DNA of 64,000 nt from Chaenocephalus aceratus. Its lineage: Eukaryota; Chordata; Actinopteri; Perciformes; Channichthyidae. How positions within the stretch are numbered: position 1 is the first letter of the stretch; each line of letters starts with the position of its first letter. Both the position numbers and the translations under genes were made by a program. The stretch spans positions 1 through 64,000 of the forward strand of contig JAMFTG010000221.1 of NCBI GenBank assembly GCA_023974075.1, in the 5' to 3' direction. The notes below the pieces were generated by a model. That model did not search any database, was not told the DNA's origin, and saw only the letters and a program-made list of their open reading frames with translations. Of the stretch, positions 1-64,000 are shown in pieces.

Positions 1-172
1 TCCACCCTCCATAATTGCACTTGCTTCAGTTGCTTGCCACTTTCTAACGGCGGTGAGAGTGGTGCAGTGACGCTATCTATCTTCTATCGATTAGATTTAT
101 GATTCGAAAATTATAAAAGTAGGGTAGACATGTGGATATTTTCCGACTGAACACAACGTGCATTTATCTAAC

Positions 173-288
173 AGGTTCGTTTCCACTGACCTTATTTCGA
201 GCTATTTTCCAAAATCCTAGAAATCCCGTTGCTTTTTTGTCGAGGGAAACCGAGCGCAGCTTACTTCCTGGTTTTAGGACGCGTCACT
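173..288. repeat. Half copy of the 15295-15525 MITE
   Basis: Ends with the same terminal sequence (ggttttaggacgcgtcact) as the MITE at 15295-15525, and shares an internal stretch around ctattttccaaaatccta. The other end is missing. Confidence 0.55.
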
Positions 289-318
289 GCCACACTAAAT
301 TGATGCGATTTGATTGGA

Positions 319-366
319 TTGTGAGGCAAGGGAAGCCAGCCGCCTCTGGCTTCCCTTGCCTCACAA
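319..366. repeat. Perfect 21-bp inverted repeat
   Basis: Arms 319-339 and 346-366 (ttgtgaggcaagggaagcca + g and its exact complement) with a 6-bp loop. It lies in the intron upstream of the first exon seen. Function unknown; it could be the core of a small foldback element. Confidence 0.8.
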
Positions 367-992
367 CAAGCCGTTTAGGACAGAGAGTGAATACACAGAC
401 TATACAGAGATGCTGAGAAACCAATGTGAGTTTGGAACATTGCACAATGTAAATCTATTCTAGTCGACCTCAGCAATGGAATTATGATCAGTAGAAATGG
501 CCGTGACACGGGACCTTGAAGTCTTGTTTTTAGCCAATGCATCTTAATCATCTTTAGGTCAAAGTCTCTTGATTAAAAACGTCTTATTTTTTAGGGAACT
601 CACCAACTAACATCAGAAAACAGAACACTTCTTATCATTTCTGGCTTTTTTTAGTAGTTAGTAATAAGTTCAAAATAAGTTTTCCCATCTAAATACAAGA
701 TCTCATTTTTCTAATTATCCCATCTTTACTTCGAGAGATCTCACCAAGCCATGTTGTGCTTGTTCTATTGGCAGATTTGTTCACTTATTAAAAGCGAAAA
801 CTTGTTTTTAATATATATTTACTTGTTTTTGGAGCAGCATGTTTTCCAGTGCAGAAGTGTGGCTGTATTAGTCTTGTTAGATATTATGGTAAAAGAGGAA
901 AACGGGAAACTGTATGATACAGTTTTCAGAATATAGAAATATAATAGTTACAATTGTTCAACAGTATTAATGCATTTGATTGTTGCCTTCAG

Positions 993-12210
<11,218 letters not shown>

Positions 12211-12735
12211 GACATCACCACTGAGACGCACTCCAGATCTCATCCTGCAGTGACCAGGGCTTCTTCAGAAGACCTTTAGAAGCCCCTCAAAGTCTCCATC
12301 TGAACCGTGGAGCTCAGAGACGCAAAGGGAAACAGAGACAAGGCACACTTGTAGAATACTGTAAAGACATTTGATCACATGTTGAAAGAAAGCTGCTACT
12401 GACGCCAAAGCAACTTGTTTGACAGACACCCACGAGTCTTCAGAAAAACCAATATCAGCATTTTGTAAAGTATTTTAAAGCTACATCCTCTCTGATTTTC
12501 TCTTATGAATATACTTTTGCATTCCTCGAATAAGCTCCCTGAAACACATCGCTTCTACGAACAGGATTTGGTAAAGTGGAACTGAGTCTGTTTCCAAAAC
12601 AAAAAATCTAAATGTCCCTTCAAGTGCAGAGCTGAGATATCCAACAATGTGCTTTTTAATTTACGATACCTTTGGTTTGCCTGATTTTGTCATGTATTGT
12701 TTTAAGCGATGTAATAAAGTGATATGTTTTGGAAG
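12211..12735 (+). other. Probable 3' untranslated region of the plus-strand collagen
   Basis: Follows the TGA directly and has no coding features. It ends shortly after an AATAAA at 12713-12718 with a GT-rich stretch (tgatatgttttggaaggg) just downstream, as expected for a cleavage region. The exact cleavage site is inferred. Confidence 0.65.
12713..12718 (+). promoter_or_regulatory. Poly(A) signal AATAAA
   Basis: A canonical hexamer 503 bp past the stop codon, followed by a GT-rich element. Another AATAAA-like stretch near 12915-12921 could be an alternative. Confidence 0.65.
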
Positions 12736-14572
12736 GGTGGCACACTACTGTTTTTATCCCCGTTTCCATTCAATGAAGCAGAACATCTTTGAGCAGCTGC
12801 AGCCACTAACATTCAAATATATGCACTATTATACTACATCCAAAATACACATTTAGGTCTTCATTGTTACTAACGTTGTCAGTTTGCGTCTCTAGATTAT
12901 GCATCTATTGCTAAAAATAAAATGTTCCCGTGCATGTAGGGTTTTGCAACATTTAAGGATCGTTACAAAACATATCGTTAAAGTTAATTTTCTCAAATCA
13001 TCTCCACTTCAGTAGCACTTACAGCCACTCAACGTTCCAGTTTCTTTCCATCAATATTCTGGAGGTCTGTCCCTGTATCATTCAGATCCTAATTCATATT
13101 ACTTTTCTTTTTTTCTAAAGCCAACATTTCCCCTGTGATAACCTTTTACTCGAACATAAAAGTCAAAAGCAGAAAATAGGAATCCAATTACCTGATTTTT
13201 GTCCTGAAGCAAAGCAAATGAGATTAAGATCCTTATTTGCATATTTAAACAATACATTTCAGAAAACGTGTAATACAAAAAACAATTGTCTAAATGTAAG
13301 TAATCAACTGAGGAAGATTCACAGTGATATAATTTAGTTAAAAATATTCACTTTTAGTGTCACCAAAGAATGGATAATCGATGAACTTCCTGGTTGTATT
13401 GGAAACAAGGTGCCTGGGTTGTCATGGATATAATCTGGATTCATGAGGGCATTTCACTGTTGCCTGGTGACAAAGGACAGACAACATCATCCCTACCTTT
13501 GTCTGCAAAACACACACACACACACACACAGATCAAACATGACCTTTAGCAAGCTGCGGGACAGAGTTAGCGTCGCCGGCGTCCCAAGGACATCACTTTG
13601 ATTTAATAGGTTCCATCGTGGCTCCGCGCCAGGGACTGTGGAGTTGTGTGCATCGGTAAAAAGGGTTCACAAGGTTCGTGAAATTTGATTTACCAGAAGA
13701 CAGACGATTGATTAATGAAAATGGACAGAACAGAGCAGAGGCTTTCAAACAACGTTGAGACAAGCTGTCAAACAAACCAAGCAAAGTTTGTATTATAAAA
13801 TGAATCCTTTCCAGTCTTTATTATACAGTACGTGTGTCTTTCAAATACTTACAATATGCTACCACTTTAACATATTTTAGCACCAATCATAAGGACAATA
13901 GGGTTTGAAAAAACAGGTTAATACAGTTTGGCTAATGTGTTAAAACACATTTTAATGGTTCAAATCAGGAATAATTTAGCGGTATAACTTAAACAAAACT
14001 TTAAATTAGCTAGAACATGCTAATTTAAAGATGTTTGGCTTATATGTATTACAACATTTGAAGCTGTACGTGTGCATCTTACCATCCCTCCCAATAACAC
14101 AGTCTATTGGTAACTGTTACAAGCATTTACACAACCAAAAAAAAGGGCAATACTGATACGATTTAAATTGTTCAATAAGAAACTATTGACAAAGAAGCTA
14201 CTATATATTACATGACACGATACCATTGACAGAGCAGGTAACTTATTCTAATCACACATTTAAGAACGTACACTGATTCTGAAGTGACTGTAAATGTGTA
14301 CATTTCATTAAAGCTTCCAAGAAACACATTTATTTAGCTGTAGCTACAAACATTTGACGATAAAAAGGACATTTCTAAGAGGCAGAGCTGCTCAAAATGT
14401 TAAAAAAAACATCCACCTGGGGATAAACCTGATAATTATTAATGTTAAATTCAATGTTTTGCTTACATTGGCATCTACAAGCCACCATGAGCTAATAATA
14501 GCTTTTATTAGCCATACTGAGCTAACATTAGCTTTTATTAGCTACCAGGAGCTACAACTAGCCTTTACATGA
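12736..14572. other. Intergenic sequence between the convergent collagens
   Basis: AT-rich, with a short (CA)n at 13508-13529. I see no gene, RNA or complete transposon. Confidence 0.55.
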
Positions 14573-15290
14573 GCTAAGATAAGCTTGTTTTAGCCACCAT
14601 GAGCTAATACTAGTTTTTATTAGCCACCATGAGCTCGCCTTTAAAAGCTAATGCTAGCTAAGATAAGCTTGTTTTAGCCACCATGAGCTAACACTAGTTT
14701 TTATAAGCCACCATGAGCTAGCCTTTAAAAGCTAATGCTAGCTAAGATAAGCTTGTTTTAGCCACCATGAGCTACCACTAGTTTTTATTAGCAACCATGA
14801 GCTAGCCTTTAAAAGCTAATGCTAGCTAAGATAAGCTTGTTTTAGCCACCATGAGCTAACACTAGTTTTTATAAGCCACCATGAGCTAGCCTTTAAAAGC
14901 TAATGCTAGCCAAGATAAGCTTGTTTTAGCCACCATGAGCTAACACTAGTTTTTATTAGCAACCATGAGCTAGCCTTTAAAAGCTAATGCTAGCTAAGAT
15001 AAGCTTGTTTTAGCCACCATGAGCTAACACTAGTTTTTATAAGCCACCATGAGCTAGCCTTTAAAAGCTAATGCTAGCTAAGATAAGCTTGTTTTAGCCA
15101 CCATGAGCTAACACTAGTTTTTATAAGCCACCATGAGCTAGCCTTTAAAAGCTAATGCTAGCTAAGATAAGCTTGTTTTAGCCACCATGAGCTAACACTA
15201 GTTTTTATTAGCCACCATGAGCTAGCCTTTAAAAGCTAATGCTAGCCAAGATAAGCTTGTTTTAGCCACTATTAGCTAACATTAGCTTTT
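14573..15290. repeat. 84-bp minisatellite, ~8.5 copies
   Basis: The unit starts gctaagataagcttgtttta and contains two gccaccatgagcta boxes. Copies start at 14573, 14657, 14741 and so on to 15245. It abuts the MITE at 15295. Confidence 0.95.
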
Positions 15291-15294
15291 ATGG

Positions 15295-15525
15295 AGTGAC
15301 GCGTCCTAAAACCAGGAAGTAAACTCCTTCCGGTTCCTTCGACAGAAACCAATGCAATTTCTCCATAGGATTTTGGAAAATAGCTGGAAATCAGGTCTGT
15401 GATCCGTCTCTTGAATGTGTCTCAACCACAGACCTTAGTTCCAGATATATTCCACAATCCTATGGAGAAAAGGAACCGGAAGTGCTAACATGCTAACTTA
15501 CTTCCGGGTTTTAGGACGCGTCACT
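15295..15525. mobile_element. 231-bp MITE with terminal inverted repeats
   Basis: Begins agtgacgcgtcctaaaacc and ends with its exact complement. The interior is also largely palindromic (aaccggaag and ataggatt boxes on both sides), so it is a foldback element. A half copy is at 173-288. Confidence 0.85.
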
Positions 15526-16559
15526 GAGGCTCTCTATTAACCACTATTAGCTGATGGTGTACCGCACCGAGGGAGGCTTGTCCTTACAAAACTCGTGAGT
15601 GTACCAACTTGTGTAAGGTTTCATTGTATTGCTCCTGATTTCAACTTTTCTTGTAAGATATTTCTTCCTCAACATAGCCTAGCTTTCACTCAACAAATTG
15701 CTCCACATCCAGAGCAGCAAAAACACTTTACCAACATCTTCAAAACTAAGTTGCTTCAGAGTACCTTCACTTTTTTATTGGTGACCTTACATTTGGTGAC
15801 TTGTGCAAGTAAAAATGAGTATGCTGTGTTATAATACTGTTTGTCGTGAAAAGTTATAACATGTCTATATTATCTTATTAAGATTAATCCCTCGTATCAC
15901 TTTTGCTATTATGGTTGTAGTTCCTTATAATAGAACAGGATAGAGGCTATTACATCGTTTTGCATGAGCAACACAAGAGAGATTTGGGGAGAAGTGTAAT
16001 TGGTCCACGAGGGACAAAAAGGCCAAACATCTTTCAAGTGATTAGCACAAAGGGTCTAGCGGTCATCGAGATTCAGGGATGCAACTCTCCAATTTTAGGT
16101 TCCAGGGACAAAAAAGCTCAGGCACTTAATAAGCCGGACCAACAGGAAGTGACACATTTAGAGAAAGCGCCGAGAAACAAGCAGCTTTTCAAGAAAGGTG
16201 AACAAAGGCTTCATTTACACCACCTCCTCAAAAGCTGTGTACTGCTCCGGTCTATGCACCCACCGAAAGAGAAAGGCCACTTCATTGAACATCGGAGTAC
16301 AAATCCAACAAAGACGTGTTTTTCTGTGTCAACTTTTGTCTTTCTTTCTAAACGTAACAATGCGGGTGAGCTGAATAATGCAAAAATATCATTCTATAAC
16401 CATAATTCAAGCACATTCAAATGACTTTCACTTCAAGTCTACCTTGAAATAATACAAACATCTCACACTCTGACTCATAGTGTGGGTTGTGTGTGTGCTG
16501 CATTTTCTTAAGTCAAATCAATTGAATTACGGAACCTGCAAATCTCTCCAAAAAACCGT
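15526..16559. other. Intergenic sequence, no supported gene
   Basis: A 154-codon open frame (15960-16424, plus) exists but has no recognisable domain and no sign of coding pressure. I treat it as chance. Confidence 0.5.
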
Positions 16560-17319
16560 TTCCAAGGATTTAATGTTTGAGTTGTGACAGAGGCGATATG
16601 TGATGTCTAAAATATCACATTCAACTTTTAAAAAGGGAGTGGTAGTTTTTCTAAAAGTAATTACATTTTCCACGGATGCAAAACGAGGCCAAATAAGAAC
16701 ACTGCGAGATGCTTGGAAGCAATAAGTGAATACAAGTGGGCATCCATCACTCTTGACACTAACTCGTTAACACTCAGTCTGTCCTCCCCCTTCGTCCTCA
16801 ACGACAATAGAGCAGATATTTCCCCTGGCTGAGTAATTACCAATAGACTCGCAGCAATATATCAATTTAGTGAGCAGTGACTGACAACTATTGCTTAAAT
16901 GTAGGACAGTGGATGTGAATGGTGACGGATGCAAAGTGGTGTAAGGCAGAGAAAGAAAAACCCATGGTCCTGCGAGATGTCGAAGAAAAGCTGAACTTTT
17001 TTTAACATGATTACTGACGCTACAATATCAGACTCCCGAATCTTACCTCCTGATATGGGGTTTTAGAGGAGGGAGTTTCATCATCGTTATCTCCCTACAT
17101 GAAGCATGGTAGTGAAAAACCTGCTTAGCTGCCCTCGTTACCCCCATCTGAAATGTGAAAAAGTCTCTTGATGCTTAATCCCCCTTACCAAAAACAAACA
17201 AAACTAAGAATCTGACGGCAGCACATATTGCTTCAGCCCTCCGTACTGAGGTTATCTTGAAAAAGTTCTTGATTCTGACCAAGTTCATAAATACAGCGGC
17301 TCTTTGTGACTCTTCTTAC
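16560..17319 (-). other. Presumed 3' UTR of col22a1-like gene
   Basis: Non-coding sequence just past the minus-strand stop. No AATAAA was seen on the minus strand close to the stop. The nearest variant hexamer (ATTAAA, plus-strand tttaat) is at about 16568-16573, so the end is only a guess. Confidence 0.35.
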
Positions 17320-63754
<46,435 letters not shown>

Positions 63755-64000
63755 CTGAAATACAACGTGTATATTCAATTAAAACTAAATAGAAATGATG
63801 AAAAACATGCAATGATAAGGTGAGTTGGTTGACGGAGCTACAGACAGCCATGTTGTCCCTAGTTATTTTATTTGATAAAAAATTAAACGTATATAAAACC
63901 CCGAAATATGTTTATTTTTTGTCTCACGCCCATTCGTTTCCCTCTTGGTAACAAAGTAGAAAAACCAAGAAAACATGGTACTACATAATAATACATTTAA

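Noticed and set aside
15960..16424. 154-codon open frame between the genes
   Set aside because: No recognisable domain, no splice-site or promoter evidence, and located in the probable 3' flank of the minus-strand gene.

Overview
The window is vertebrate nuclear DNA, almost certainly from a spiny-rayed (percomorph-type) teleost. It has short collagen exons (mostly 54, 45 or 36 bp) separated by introns of 0.1-6.5 kb with canonical GT-AG borders. The introns are packed with fish-type DNA transposons (hAT and TTAA-flanked MITEs), LINE 3' tails ending in (ATT)n, tRNA-derived SINEs, long (TG)n/(CA)n tracts and several large minisatellites. I see no bacterial-type operon, CRISPR array, rRNA or true tRNA gene.

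Two FACIT collagen genes lie tail to tail. The plus-strand gene (993-12210, 21 coding exons, 5' end outside the window) encodes 324 residues of an uninterrupted Gly-X-Y domain, a short non-collagenous NC2 segment, a 115-residue COL1 domain with two imperfect triplets, and a NC1 tail opening with the FACIT cysteine pair (CDPSTC). Domain lengths and NC2 residues fit type IX collagen best; the exact paralogue is not decided. Its poly(A) signal is at 12713-12718.

The minus-strand gene runs from beyond the right edge (first exon seen 63701-63754) to its stop at 17320-17322. It has 42 coding exons and about 910 residues of long, mildly interrupted collagen helix, and ends QCDLTQCAYYASLAQRP...VKGT. 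This closely resembles the end of collagen XXII as I remember it (COL22A1, a FACIT of tissue junctions), so I call it col22a1. All exon phases join cleanly except at 62371-62425, which is one base too long and breaks the Gly-X-Y frame.

The 4.6 kb between the genes (12719-17319) holds an 84-bp minisatellite, a MITE with inverted ends and the 3' UTR of the minus gene. The rest is intronic. Notable intron contents are: a 6.2-kb, roughly 167-copy 37-bp minisatellite at 56064-62236 containing a 1,554-bp (42-unit) higher-order duplication; a 25-copy 57-bp array open in a reading frame on both strands (27646-29070); a 37-bp array of unrelated sequence at 39601-40510; a hAT element nested in another hAT (47243-49266, inner 48047-49092), both with exact 8-bp target duplications; and a 981-bp hAT with a BED zinc-finger remnant (33442-34422). 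Several minisatellites sit inside MITEs, suggesting the transposons seeded them. No novel gene system beyond the collagen pair and these repeats could be supported.
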